Assembly (NCBI GenBank): GCA_027941995.1 | Contig: CP115966.1 | Coordinates: 1,240,001 to 1,304,000, forward strand | DNA: 64,000 nt | Direction: 5' to 3' | DNA from: Erythrobacteraceae bacterium WH01K | GTDB lineage: Bacteria; Pseudomonadota; Alphaproteobacteria; Sphingomonadales; Sphingomonadaceae | Part shown: positions 18,520 through 27,752 of the stretch, in pieces | Layout of the letters: each line of letters opens with the position of its first letter | Position numbering within the stretch: the stretch's first letter is position 1 | Made by a program: the position numbers and the translations under genes | The notes under the pieces: model-generated | Told to the model about the DNA's origin: nothing | Seen by the model: only the letters and a program-made list of their open reading frames with translations | Database searches by the model: none

Positions 18520-18729
18520 CGCCGCTTGCCCTACGATTTTCTAATTGCAGGAAATCATGGCGTAACACGCAAAAGACTTTCGTCAAGTTGCGCCCATTTC
18601 CGCTAACGCGAACGTAAAGTGCGCGCCGGTTCGCCTGCGACAATCCGTGACAAAATACCGCCTTGCTAGCCGACCGTGCCTCGGCCAGCAGGTGCAGCGG
18701 GCGGGGCGACGATAGCGAAAGGCTGGCGA

Positions 18730-21612
18730 ATGCCGCGTAATACCCTGATTTCCATGCTTCCCCTCCTTGCCATCGCGTCGGCTTCGATGCCCGCCATGGC
18801 CCAGGACACAGACGGCACGGCCTCGGTCGATCCCGAGACCGGCGAGATCGTCGTCGTGGCGCCGCGCCTTCGCGGGCAGGTCGATACCGATGTGCCGCCG
18901 TTGCTGGAACTGGATGAGGAAGATATCGAGGCCTATGGCGTCGGCTCGATCGAGGAACTGGTCGAGGCGCTGGAACCTGCATCGGGATCGTCCCGCGGGC
19001 GCGGCGGTGGCCGCCCGGTTTTCCTGGTCAACGGTATCCGCATCGGGTCCTTTCGCGAGTTTCGCAGCTATCCCCCCGAAGCCATTCGCAAGGTCGAGGT
19101 CCTGCCCGAAGAAGTCGCACAGCGTTTCGGCTTTCCGCCCGATCGCCGGGTCATCAATTTCATCCTCAAGCCCGATTTCCAGAGCCGCGAGATCGAGGCG
19201 GAACTGGAGGCACCGGACCGGGGCGGTTACGTCCAGACCGAACAGGAATTCACATGGCTGCGAATTTCACCGGACGGGCGTCTGAACGTCAATCTGGAGC
19301 ATAACGACAGTGGCCTGCTGACCGAGGCGGAGCGGGACATCGTGCAGACCGCCGCCAGCATTCCGGGCGTCGCGACCGATCCCGACCCCGCCGCAGCGCG
19401 CAGTCTCGTCGCCGATTCCCGCAGTTTCGAAGCGACCGCGAACTGGGCTGCGGCGCTGGTGGAAAGCGGCACGTCGCTGACGCTGTCGACCGGATACGAG
19501 CATTCAGACAGCCTCAGCCTGTCGGGCCTCGACAGCGCATTGCTGGTGGCTCCCGACGGGACAAGCGTCCTTCGCACTTTCGATGCGGACAATCCGCTGA
19601 CGCGCGAGACGAACAGCGATACCATTACCCTTGCCGGAAGCTATGCGAGGGCGCTGGGCGACTGGCAATTGACGGCTACGCTCGATTCCAGCGTTTCGGA
19701 CAGCCGCACGCGGATCGACCGCGCTGCCGATACCTCGGCGCTGGAAGCCGCTGCACTGGCAGGCGCTTTCGACATTACGGGCGATCTGCCGCCGCTCGGC
19801 GAGGCCGGTTTCGACACGGCGCGGACCCGCAATTATGCCGGCGCCACCAAGGCGACCTTGCGGGGCCGCCCCGTCCTGCTGCCGGCAGGCGAGCTGGGCG
19901 TGACGCTGGATGCGGGCTACGACTGGTCGCGTATCGAAAGCAGCGATACCCGCAGCCTGTCCGATGCACAGCTGACGCGCGGCACCGTGTCTGGCGGCGT
20001 GAACGTGAACGTACCGATCGCCAGCCGGCGCGAAGGATTCCTGGAGGATGTCGGTGAACTTTCCGCAAACTTCCAGGCGCGCGCCGACCACCTTTCCGAC
20101 TTCGGCATGCTGTTCGACTGGAGCGCGGGCCTCAACTGGCAGCCGCTCGATCGCCTGTCCTTCTCGGCCACCTATGTCAACAGCGAGGCCGCGCCCAGCC
20201 TGTCGCAACTGGGCGATCCGCAGACGGTCACGCTGAACGTGCCCGTCTTCGACCTCGCGCGCGGCGAGACGTCGCTGGTGACGGTGACCGACGGAGGCAA
20301 TCCTTTGCTGCCGGCAGAAAGCCAGTCCGACTGGAAGCTGAGCGCGAACTGGGAATTGCCGACAAAGGCTGACCTGCGGCTGAATGTCGATTACATCGAC
20401 AACACGTCGCGTAATGTCGCCAGCAGTTTCCCCTCGTTGACGCCCGCGTCGGAAGCGGCATTTCCGGGCCGCGTGACGCGCGCGGCGGACGGTACGCTGG
20501 TGGCGCTGGACACGCGGCCCGTCACCTTTGCCGAAACGCGCGCGAGGCGGCTGGTCTTCGGCCTGACCATGCGCGGCCAGATCGGAGCGGAGGAAGAGCG
20601 GGGCGGCGGTTCCGGACGCGGCGGGGGCGGCGGCGGTTCGCCTGCCGCAGCCTCGCCCGCAACCGGTGGCACCGGTGAGCGTGGCGGCGGCATGGACGAC
20701 GGGCGTTTTGTCCGGTTGCAGGAAAGGTTCTGCGGCCTTCCCGAAGGACAGGCGCCCAATCTCGACGGATTGCCGGACCGTTTCCTGCAACGCCTCCGGG
20801 CGGAGGACGGCACGGTCGATCCCGCCCGGGTGGCCGAGGCGCAGGAACGTATCTGTTCCGCCGACGGTCCGCCTGCGCGCGGTGCAGAGTTTGCCCAACT
20901 GCGCGAGCGATTCTGCGCCGCGCCGGAAGGGACGATTCCCGACCTCGCAGGGTTGCCGGAAAGGCTGCTCGAACGCCTGCGGGGCGAAGATGGGGAGATC
21001 GACCCGGTGCGCGTGGCGCAGGCCCGCGAACGCATCTGCGGCGAAGATGGCGAGACACCGCGTGCATCCGGCGAAGGCGGCGGCAACGCTTCCGCACCTG
21101 CCATCGGACTGCCGGGCCGCGGCGACGGCCCGCGCCGCCCGCGTTATTTCCTCAATCTCAGCCATTCGGTCGAACTGGAAAACACGATTTTGGTGGCAGA
21201 GGGCGGACCGGTCCTCGACCAGCTGGACGGGGACGCGACCTCCACCTTCGGCCTGCCGCGTCACAGCACCACGCTGGAAGGCGGCCTGTTCCTCGACGGG
21301 ATCGGTGTCCGCGCCTCGGCCAACTATCTCGGGTCGACCCGCCTTTCGGGCAGCGGCCTGCCGGGCAGCAGCGACCTGTTCATCGACGACCTCGCGACGC
21401 TTGATCTCAGGCTGTTCATGAATTTGGGCGAAGTCATTGGGCCGGACGAGGGCCTGCTGAAAGACCTGAGGCTCAGCCTAAGGACGGACAACGTCTTCGA
21501 TGGCCGGCGGGCCGTGCGCGACGGGAACGGCGAGGTTCCGCTGCGCTTCCAGCCCTTGCTGATCGATCCGGTCGGGCGCTTCCTTGGCGTGGAACTTCGC
21601 AAGCTGTTCTAG
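18730..21612 (+). CDS. TonB-dependent-receptor-like outer-membrane protein with a Gly-rich, Cys-repeat insert
   Basis: About 960 residues. A signal peptide (MPRNTLISMLPLLAIASASMP, cleavage after AMA-Q) is followed by a TonB-type stretch GEIVVVAPR and a plug domain (roughly residues 55-150; FLVNGIRIGSF, IRKVEVLPEEVAQRFGF). A long beta-barrel ends in Phe (LRKLF), as expected for a BamA substrate. Around residues 615-800 a glycine-rich stretch and two 51-residue cysteine repeats interrupt the barrel. The start at 18730 is preferred to 18676 because only it gives a signal peptide, and AAAGG lies 7 to 11 bases upstream. Ligand unknown. It lacks a clear TonB-box-anchored importer partner nearby. 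Confidence 0.85.
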   Translation: MPRNTLISMLPLLAIASASMPAMAQDTDGTASVDPETGEIVVVAPRLRGQVDTDVPPLLELDEEDIEAYGVGSIEELVEALEPASGSSRGRGGGRPVFLVNGIRIGSFREFRSYPPEAIRKVEVLPEEVAQRFGFPPDRRVINFILKPDFQSREIEAELEAPDRGGYVQTEQEFTWLRISPDGRLNVNLEHNDSGLLTEAERDIVQTAASIPGVATDPDPAAARSLVADSRSFEATANWAAALVESGTSLTLSTGYEHSDSLSLSGLDSALLVAPDGTSVLRTFDADNPLTRETNSDTITLAGSYARALGDWQLTATLDSSVSDSRTRIDRAADTSALEAAALAGAFDITGDLPPLGEAGFDTARTRNYAGATKATLRGRPVLLPAGELGVTLDAGYDWSRIESSDTRSLSDAQLTRGTVSGGVNVNVPIASRREGFLEDVGELSANFQARADHLSDFGMLFDWSAGLNWQPLDRLSFSATYVNSEAAPSLSQLGDPQTVTLNVPVFDLARGETSLVTVTDGGNPLLPAESQSDWKLSANWELPTKADLRLNVDYIDNTSRNVASSFPSLTPASEAAFPGRVTRAADGTLVALDTRPVTFAETRARRLVFGLTMRGQIGAEEERGGGSGRGGGGGGSPAAASPATGGTGERGGGMDDGRFVRLQERFCGLPEGQAPNLDGLPDRFLQRLRAEDGTVDPARVAEAQERICSADGPPARGAEFAQLRERFCAAPEGTIPDLAGLPERLLERLRGEDGEIDPVRVAQARERICGEDGETPRASGEGGGNASAPAIGLPGRGDGPRRPRYFLNLSHSVELENTILVAEGGPVLDQLDGDATSTFGLPRHSTTLEGGLFLDGIGVRASANYLGSTRLSGSGLPGSSDLFIDDLATLDLRLFMNLGEVIGPDEGLLKDLRLSLRTDNVFDGRRAVRDGNGEVPLRFQPLLIDPVGRFLGVELRKLF
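20716..21051 (+). repeat. Two 51-residue cysteine-containing protein repeats inside the receptor gene
   Basis: Copy 1 spans 20716-20868 and copy 2 spans 20899-21051; both encode 51 residues, with 33 identical positions by my alignment. Each begins L-x-E-R-F-C and ends E-R-I-C-x-x-D-G, with a central GLPxRxLxRLRxEDG. The two cysteines of each copy are 42 residues apart. They follow a glycine-rich run and precede a second glycine-rich linker. Confidence 0.88.
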
Positions 21613-21652
21613 CGATTGAGAAACCGGGCACCGCCGCCTATCTGCTGCGGTG

Positions 21653-23620
21653 ATGGCGAATGAGAAGTCCGGCAGACCGCACGATCCGCGTGGGCAGGAG
21701 CGTTTCAACGAGGAACGCGCCGCCTACACGGTCGCCTCTGCCCAGCCGGATCTCGAAGCCGGGGTGAATGCCATCCGCGAGACCGTCAGGACGCTGAAGG
21801 CGCGTCCCGGCGTTTATCGCATGCTGGATAGCCGGGGCGACGTCCTCTACGTCGGCAAGGCGCGCAGCCTGAAGGCGCGGGTGGCGAACTACACGCAGGT
21901 CGCCGGGCTCACCAACCGTCTGCAGCGCATGGTCAGCCAGTGCCGCGCGATGGAAATCGTCACGACCAATTCGGAAGCCGAGGCACTGCTGCTGGAAGCG
22001 CAGTTCATCAAGCGTTTCCGCCCACCTTTCAACGTCCTGCTGCGCGACGACAAGAGCTTCCCCTTCATCCTCCTGCGCGAGGATCACGATTTCCCGCGCA
22101 TCATGAAACATCGCGGCGCGCGCAGGGCGAAGGGCAGCTATTACGGGCCATTTGCCAGCGCGGGCAGCGTGAACACGACGATCAACGCGCTGCAGAAGCT
22201 GTTCCTGCTCAGGAGCTGTACGGACAGTTTCTTCGCCAATCGCGACCGGCCCTGCCTGCTCTACCAGATCAAGCGGTGCAGTGCCCCCTGCGTGGGCCGC
22301 ATCGACGAGGCGGGTTACGGCGAACTGCTGAAGGAAGCGAAGGACTTCCTCGGCGGCAAATCGGGTGCGGTGCAGTCGAAGATCGAGAAGCAGATGGCGA
22401 AGGCAGCGGAGGATCTCGATTTCGAGACGGCCGCCATCCTGCGCGATCGCCTGCGCGCCGCAACCTTCATCCAGGGGTCGCAGGCGGTGAACGCCTCGGG
22501 CGTTGGCGATGCCGACGTCTTCGCGCTGGCGCACAAGAACGGGCAGATCGCGGTGCAGGCGTTCTTCGTTCGCGGCGGCCAGAACTGGGGGCACCGCGCC
22601 TTCTTCCCGCGCAACATTGCCGGCGAGGGGGAAGGGGCGGTCCTGTCCGCCGTGCTCCTGCAATTCTACGAGGAAGTGCCCCCGCCGCGCACCCTGCTGG
22701 TCGACCGCGAATTGCCGGAACAGGACTTGATCGCAGAAGCGCTGGCCGAAAAAGCCGGTCACAAGATCGCGATCTCCATTCCCCAGCGCGGGGACCGGCG
22801 GCGACTGATGGAACAGGCTCAGCGCAATGCGGTGGAGGCGCTGGACCGGCGGCTGGCGGAAAGCGGCACGCAGGCCAAGCTCAACCGCGACCTGGCGGAG
22901 TTTCTCGAACTGGCCGAACCGCCCCAGCGGATCGAGGTCTACGACAACAGCCATATCCAGGGCGCGAAGGCCGTGGGCGCGATGGTGGTCGCGGGGCCGG
23001 AAGGCTTCGAGAAGGGCCAGTACCGCAAGTTCAACATCAAGTCGGCGCAGACGAACGACGATTTCGGCATGATGCGCGAGGTCATGGCGCGCCGCTTCCG
23101 CAAGCTGGCGGAAGATGCACCGGACGGAGACGCGCCGGGCAGGAAGAACAGTCACGAGACGATCTGGCCCGACCTGCTGCTGATCGACGGTGGGAAGGGT
23201 CAGATGTCGAGCGTGATGGGCGTGCTGGAGGAACTGGGCATTGCCGAGCGGGTGCCGGTCATCGCCATCGCGAAAGGGCCGGACCACGGGCGTGAGGGGC
23301 GCGAGGTCTTCCATTTCCCCGACGGGCGGGAAAAGACACTGCCGGTCAATTCGCCGCTGCTGTATCACCTGCAGCGCCTGCGCGACGAAGTGCATCGCTA
23401 CGTCATCGGGGCTCACAGGGCCAAGCGCAGCCGCGCGATCACCGCCTCTCCGCTCGACGAAATTCCCGGTATCGGCCCGGCGCGAAAGCGTGCGCTGCTC
23501 CTTCATTTCGGCACTGCGGGCAAGGTGCGCGCCGCCGCGCTTGAGGACCTGCAGAGGGCGCCCGGTGTCAGTGAGGCGGTGGCCCGCACGGTCTACGATT
23601 TCTACCACGCGGGCGACTAG
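21653..23620 (+). CDS. uvrC: Excinuclease ABC subunit C
   Basis: A 655-residue nucleotide-excision-repair endonuclease that makes both incisions around a lesion in the UvrB-DNA complex. The GIY-YIG domain starts near residue 50 (PGVYRMLDSRGDVLYVGKA). A UVR motif that contacts UvrB follows (KIEKQMAKAAEDLDFETAAILRDRL). The RNase H-like C-terminal nuclease contains IEVYDNSHIQG and PDLLLIDGGKGQ. A helix-hairpin-helix pair closes the protein (EIPGIGPARKRALLLHFGT). The first 40 residues are an unconserved extension. ATG 21653 is preferred to the overlapping GTG 21650. Confidence 0.97.
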   Translation: MANEKSGRPHDPRGQERFNEERAAYTVASAQPDLEAGVNAIRETVRTLKARPGVYRMLDSRGDVLYVGKARSLKARVANYTQVAGLTNRLQRMVSQCRAMEIVTTNSEAEALLLEAQFIKRFRPPFNVLLRDDKSFPFILLREDHDFPRIMKHRGARRAKGSYYGPFASAGSVNTTINALQKLFLLRSCTDSFFANRDRPCLLYQIKRCSAPCVGRIDEAGYGELLKEAKDFLGGKSGAVQSKIEKQMAKAAEDLDFETAAILRDRLRAATFIQGSQAVNASGVGDADVFALAHKNGQIAVQAFFVRGGQNWGHRAFFPRNIAGEGEGAVLSAVLLQFYEEVPPPRTLLVDRELPEQDLIAEALAEKAGHKIAISIPQRGDRRRLMEQAQRNAVEALDRRLAESGTQAKLNRDLAEFLELAEPPQRIEVYDNSHIQGAKAVGAMVVAGPEGFEKGQYRKFNIKSAQTNDDFGMMREVMARRFRKLAEDAPDGDAPGRKNSHETIWPDLLLIDGGKGQMSSVMGVLEELGIAERVPVIAIAKGPDHGREGREVFHFPDGREKTLPVNSPLLYHLQRLRDEVHRYVIGAHRAKRSRAITASPLDEIPGIGPARKRALLLHFGTAGKVRAAALEDLQRAPGVSEAVARTVYDFYHAGD

Positions 23621-23717
23621 GCCGCGCTGCCTCCGGCTTTCGGTGGTTAGCTACGGATTAATAAAAACGCGCATGGCAACCTGATCTTTACATCCTGCCC
23701 CTTATTGCCGGATTGTA

Positions 23718-26039
23718 ATGGAGCGGGTCACTCCCAACTGGTTCCGCCGGGTCTTGACATCGGCGAGAACGCATCACGCAGCGATAGCCATCGCCGTGGC
23801 TGCGGTTGCGGCTGCCATCAGCCTCTTGCGTCCGCTCGATATCGCGGTGTGGAGCATCCAGGCTCAGCTGTTTTCGCACGAACCGAGCGGCGACATCGTT
23901 TATGTGAGCGATGAAGGCGGCGCAGAAGCCGAGACTGCGGCGGAACGCAACGCCCGTTTGGCCAGCCTTCTCGACAGCTTGGCTGAACAAGGTGCAGGAC
24001 AGGTCGTTCTGACGCAACCAGTCACGCGGAGCCGGTCTCTGCTTTCGGACATCAAGCTGCGAGAATCGATCCGAACGCTGGGCGATCGCTTGGTCCTGAC
24101 CCATACGGTGCGCGAGGATTTTGGGGCGGATATGTATCTGCGGCCGAACGATGTGTTCTTCTCGCACGGAATTCGGTCGGTCAGCAGCGACATGCAGGAT
24201 GACTTCATGCAATTCGTATGGGTCATCGAACCCAGCTACGAACGGCTCGGCACAAGTGATCCCGCTTTGTGGACTGCTCTCTCTCCGGGTGCGGAATCAG
24301 CTCCCGTGTTCGTCGATTACAGTATCGACTGGAAACAGATTCCGACATCGGATGTACGAAGCCTCGTTGCCAGTTCCACCGACGCGAATATTCGCGGCAA
24401 GACCTTTGTAGTGGGTTCATTGGCCGGGGAAGGCATTCAGGCAAAGATACCGGGCTATGGCCCCGTGCCTGCTCCGTTGATCCATATCCTGGCCGCCGAA
24501 ACCAGCATACGCGGCTCGGGCCACCTGATTTCAGGAATAACAATGGTGGCAGCGTTCGGTGCAGTCCTGCTTGCCGGTCTGCACCTGCTCCCAGCCGGCC
24601 GACGCCGCAGGATCTTTTATGCCTGCTGGGTCGCAAGCTTCGGCTTCGTGATCGTTCTCTCCGCCGAATTCGGATTACGTGTGGAAATTGTGGATGCTTT
24701 CCTCATCCCGCTGGTATTCGGTTTCCTGCGCGCGAAGGCGAACTTCAAACGCCGGCATTTCTACACGGACGAGAAAAGCAGGCTGCCCAACTTCATGGCA
24801 CTGCGGCGCGACCTCGGCGACGAGGGTGCGCGTGACGATTATGCCATGGTCATTGCAAAGATCACCCGGCTCGAGGCCATCTTCGCCTCGCTCGTTCCCG
24901 CCGAACAGAAGCGCTATCTGCGCCAGGTCGCCTCACGCCTGAGTCTCGGCGACGAGAATACCGCTGTCTATTACGACGGCGGCAAGTATTTCGGCTTCGT
25001 CCTGCCGCTTGCGCGGTACGACGATCTGGAAGCGCATCTCGATGGATTGCGGGCCGTGGTATCGCAGGCAATCCTGTTGTCGGATCGCCCCGTCGACGTG
25101 TCCTTGACCATCGGCGTCGACTGCTCGCTCGACAAGCCGCTCCATGCCCGCATCAGTTCGGCCATCGCGGCTGCCGATCAGGCACGTGAGGCCTATCGCC
25201 CCGTATTCATCATCACCGATTTCGAGGCCGATAGCGAGCAATGGGATTATTCCCTGCAGGCGCGGCTGGAAACGGCCCTTAGCGAGGACCGGATTTCCAT
25301 CAAGCTGCAGCCCAAGGCAGAACTGGAAACCGGACGGATCGTCGGCGCCGAGGCGCTGGCCCGGTGGGTAGACCAGGAAAAGGGCGAGATTTCTCCCGCC
25401 CAGTTCGTTCCGCAGTGCGAACGTGCAGGGCGTCTCGACGACCTGACCCGCCGGGTGATGTTGCGGAGCATGCAGGCATCGCACGATCTGGCGGTGCGGG
25501 AATTGCCGTCGCAGGTCTCGATCAATGTCTCCGCAGTCCAACTGGTCGATAATCGGATCGTCGAGATCGTGCATCGCGCCCTGAACGAGTCTTCGGTGAA
25601 CCCCTGCGATATCACGATCGAGATTACGGAGACGGCCAGGATCGAGGATTTCGACCGTGCGGGCGCGATCATGCTGCAATTGGCAGAGGAGGGGATTCGC
25701 TTCTCCATCGACGATTTCGGCGTCGCCAGCGCGAATCTCGATGCATTGTTCCGACTGCCCTTCAACGAGCTGAAGCTGGACCAGATGTTCGTGCGCGAAA
25801 TCGGCCGTTCGAATCTGGCAGGCTCTATCGTCGCCAACACCATCTCACTCGCCCGCGATGCCGGTCTTTCGACGGTGGCCGAAGGTATCGAGGACGAATC
25901 GACCTTCGTATCGTTAAGAAATCTGGGCTGCGATTACGGTCAGGGTTACTATCTGGGTCGACCGCAAACCATTCCGCTGTTCAGGGAAACCCTTATTTTG
26001 CAAGGGGATATGGAGGATCGCCAGAGATCGTTTGGTTAA
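23718..26039 (+). CDS. CHASE2-degenerate GGDEF-EAL membrane phosphodiesterase
   Basis: A 773-residue protein. A first membrane helix (about 20-45) leads to an extracytoplasmic CHASE2-like sensor (about 45-265). Two to three helices follow (about 270-340). The GGDEF domain has lost its signature: GGKYF stands at about residue 420 in place of GGDEF, so cyclase activity is not expected. The EAL domain looks active: EAL at about 545, NVSAVQ, EITET, IDDFG, LKLDQMF and AEGIED. It should therefore break down c-di-GMP, perhaps with the dead GGDEF acting as a GTP sensor. Local composition is less GC-rich than the neighbours. Divergent orientation to uvrC's end is absent; it follows uvrC by 97 bases. 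Confidence 0.87.
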   Translation: MERVTPNWFRRVLTSARTHHAAIAIAVAAVAAAISLLRPLDIAVWSIQAQLFSHEPSGDIVYVSDEGGAEAETAAERNARLASLLDSLAEQGAGQVVLTQPVTRSRSLLSDIKLRESIRTLGDRLVLTHTVREDFGADMYLRPNDVFFSHGIRSVSSDMQDDFMQFVWVIEPSYERLGTSDPALWTALSPGAESAPVFVDYSIDWKQIPTSDVRSLVASSTDANIRGKTFVVGSLAGEGIQAKIPGYGPVPAPLIHILAAETSIRGSGHLISGITMVAAFGAVLLAGLHLLPAGRRRRIFYACWVASFGFVIVLSAEFGLRVEIVDAFLIPLVFGFLRAKANFKRRHFYTDEKSRLPNFMALRRDLGDEGARDDYAMVIAKITRLEAIFASLVPAEQKRYLRQVASRLSLGDENTAVYYDGGKYFGFVLPLARYDDLEAHLDGLRAVVSQAILLSDRPVDVSLTIGVDCSLDKPLHARISSAIAAADQAREAYRPVFIITDFEADSEQWDYSLQARLETALSEDRISIKLQPKAELETGRIVGAEALARWVDQEKGEISPAQFVPQCERAGRLDDLTRRVMLRSMQASHDLAVRELPSQVSINVSAVQLVDNRIVEIVHRALNESSVNPCDITIEITETARIEDFDRAGAIMLQLAEEGIRFSIDDFGVASANLDALFRLPFNELKLDQMFVREIGRSNLAGSIVANTISLARDAGLSTVAEGIEDESTFVSLRNLGCDYGQGYYLGRPQTIPLFRETLILQGDMEDRQRSFG

Positions 26040-26101
26040 TCCTTTACTAATCGTAAACCTTAAGATATGCCTAATGGTCCAAACCATTAAGGGGATATTT
26101 T

Positions 26102-26140
26102 ATGTTCCGTTCGATCTGGGACTGGATTTTCGGCAACTGA
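26102..26140 (+). CDS. Possible 12-residue microprotein gene
   Basis: An ATG with a well-placed AAGGGGA (6 bases upstream) opens a 13-codon frame encoding MFRSIWDWIFGN then TGA. A strong terminator follows 20 bases later. Upstream lies a 7-bp inverted repeat (TAATGGT/ACCATTA at 26072-26089), and a CCTTAA/TTAAGG pair brackets it. The unit looks like a self-contained small transcript, because no same-strand gene follows: the next gene is on the opposite strand. A tryptophan leader peptide is unlikely for this reason. Too short to judge by coding statistics, so this remains a candidate. Confidence 0.35.
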   Translation: MFRSIWDWIFGN

Positions 26141-26159
26141 GCCGAGCCAGCAATTCAAG

Positions 26160-26189
26160 AAAAAAGGCTCCGTTGACGGAGCCTTTTTT
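26160..26189. terminator. Strong bidirectional rho-independent terminator
   Basis: A 13-bp perfect stem (AAAAAAGGCTCCG at 26160-26172, complement at 26177-26189) with a TTGA loop is flanked by A and T runs of six and seven. It can stop transcription from either strand, and so serves both the CHASE2-EAL/microgene side and the TPR gene converging from the right. Confidence 0.92.
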
Positions 26190-26275
26190 TGTGTCTGACG
26201 CTGATTCGCTCGGTTCGGGGAGCGGCGAAACGCTCGCCAATGACCGCGCTCGAATAAGCCTGGTTCCGTAAGCGC

Positions 26276-27655
26276 TTACCTTTCGACGCGTGGCAGGTCG
26301 TCGATGCCGTAGTGGCGAAACATCTCGTCGGTCTGTGGGCCGAATTCCAGTGCGCGTTCCAGGGACTTCATCGCTGCGTCCTGCTGATTGCCGCGCCACA
26401 GGAGCAACGCCTTGACATAATGTGCAGTGGACGATCGCTCGTCGAGCACGATGGCCGCTTCGGCATCTTGCCCCGCTGCTACCAGATCTCCGGTCCGCAG
26501 GTTCAGGACGGCGCGTGCCGAATGGTTCTGGGCCTCGTCAGGGGCCTGCGCAAGGGCAGCGTCGCACATCTCACGTGTCTGGACGTATCCGGTCTGCTCG
26601 AACGCCAGTTGCAGGCATAGAAACGACAGATCGCCTGCGTTTCGGGTTGCTTCGGTTGCGGCGTCGTAGTCTTTCAGGGCTCTGTCCAGCTGGCCCAGTT
26701 TTTCAAAAGCCATGCCGCGATAAAGGAGCACGCCGTGATCCAGCGGCTCGTCAGGCAGGATGACGGAGAACCCCTGTACGGCTTCAGCCCAATTACCGAG
26801 ATCGAAGTCGGTCTGCGCCAATATTGCGATCCCCTCGAGCCAGCCCGCATTCCTTTCCAGCGCCAATTCGAGGTCGCGTTTTTTCGCTGCGTGATCGCCT
26901 TCCGGATGGTAACCCGAACGAACGTAATAGGGGTAGAAGTAATCGGGGGTCGCAGCCACGACCTGGTCGATCATTTTCCGGTCCACATCGTAATTGCCCA
27001 GCGATGCATGAATGTCCGCGGCGGCATACAGCGCCGGCAGGTCATCAGCTTTGTTCGCGGTCAGCGATTCGGCCAGAAGGACAGCGTCGTCAGCCCTGCC
27101 CATGGCGACCAGGAGCTGGCCTTTCATCATGGCGACAGAACGATCCTCCGGGAACGCTGCGATGTAGTCGTCCGCGGCAGCGAGAGCCTCCTCTTCCCGC
27201 TGCGCGCGGTAGAGATTCCATGCGAGCTGGACGTGCGCCCACCTCAAAAGGCGTGGTTCGATCGCCAGCGCGGCGCGAAGTTTCTCGCGGTGAAGATCCT
27301 CGTCACCGGTGCGTTCCGCCTGCACCCCCTGTGCGGCCAATCTCAGTGCCTTGTCCGGGGCGAGTGCCACGGCCCGGACAAGGTCTGCTCTTGCCAGATC
27401 GACCCTGTTGGTCCTGGTAAACGCTATGGCGCGAAGGGCCAGGGCACTCGCTTCGTGTGTTGAATTCTCGTAATCGTCGGAAGTCAGCTCGATGATCCTG
27501 GCCCACTCGGTCAGGTCGACGAGATTTTGCGCTTCGACCAGATCCTTGGGCAGCGCCGCCGCCTGCGTAGCGGCAGCGGTCCCGTCCTGCGCCGCTGCCG
27601 TAATCGTCGGCACCACCATCAGTGCAGCCGCAATCGCCAAAGCACCTGTTTTCAC
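26276..27655 (-). CDS. Secreted tetratricopeptide-repeat protein
   Basis: A 459-residue protein with a signal peptide (MKTGALAIAAALMVVPTITAAAQ). The rest is made of helical repeats of 34-residue type, for example ALALRAIAFTRTNRVDLARADLVRAVALAPDK and AHYVKALLLWRGNQQDAAMKSLERALEFGP. TPR proteins act as protein-binding scaffolds; this one should be periplasmic. No enzyme domain is visible and the partner is unknown. It runs towards the terminator at 26160-26189. It is separated from tesB by about 97 bases on its 5' side. Confidence 0.85.
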   Translation of the reverse strand: MKTGALAIAAALMVVPTITAAAQDGTAAATQAAALPKDLVEAQNLVDLTEWARIIELTSDDYENSTHEASALALRAIAFTRTNRVDLARADLVRAVALAPDKALRLAAQGVQAERTGDEDLHREKLRAALAIEPRLLRWAHVQLAWNLYRAQREEEALAAADDYIAAFPEDRSVAMMKGQLLVAMGRADDAVLLAESLTANKADDLPALYAAADIHASLGNYDVDRKMIDQVVAATPDYFYPYYVRSGYHPEGDHAAKKRDLELALERNAGWLEGIAILAQTDFDLGNWAEAVQGFSVILPDEPLDHGVLLYRGMAFEKLGQLDRALKDYDAATEATRNAGDLSFLCLQLAFEQTGYVQTREMCDAALAQAPDEAQNHSARAVLNLRTGDLVAAGQDAEAAIVLDERSSTAHYVKALLLWRGNQQDAAMKSLERALEFGPQTDEMFRHYGIDDLPRVER

Positions 27656-27752
27656 GCCATTTCCCCCTGCATGTTTCCGCAGGACCGTTATCAGCGGGGG
27701 CGGGCGAAGGGCAATGGCATGGGCGAGCGAAGCCAGGCCTGTCGCTATGTCG

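Noticed and set aside
21638-23608. A 656-codon open frame opposite uvrC
   Set aside because: Shadow frame of a high-GC gene; the uvrC motifs are all on the plus strand.
26102-26140. The 12-residue peptide as a tryptophan leader peptide or attenuator
   Set aside because: Two Trp codons and a terminator look alike, but the next gene is on the opposite strand, so there is nothing to attenuate.
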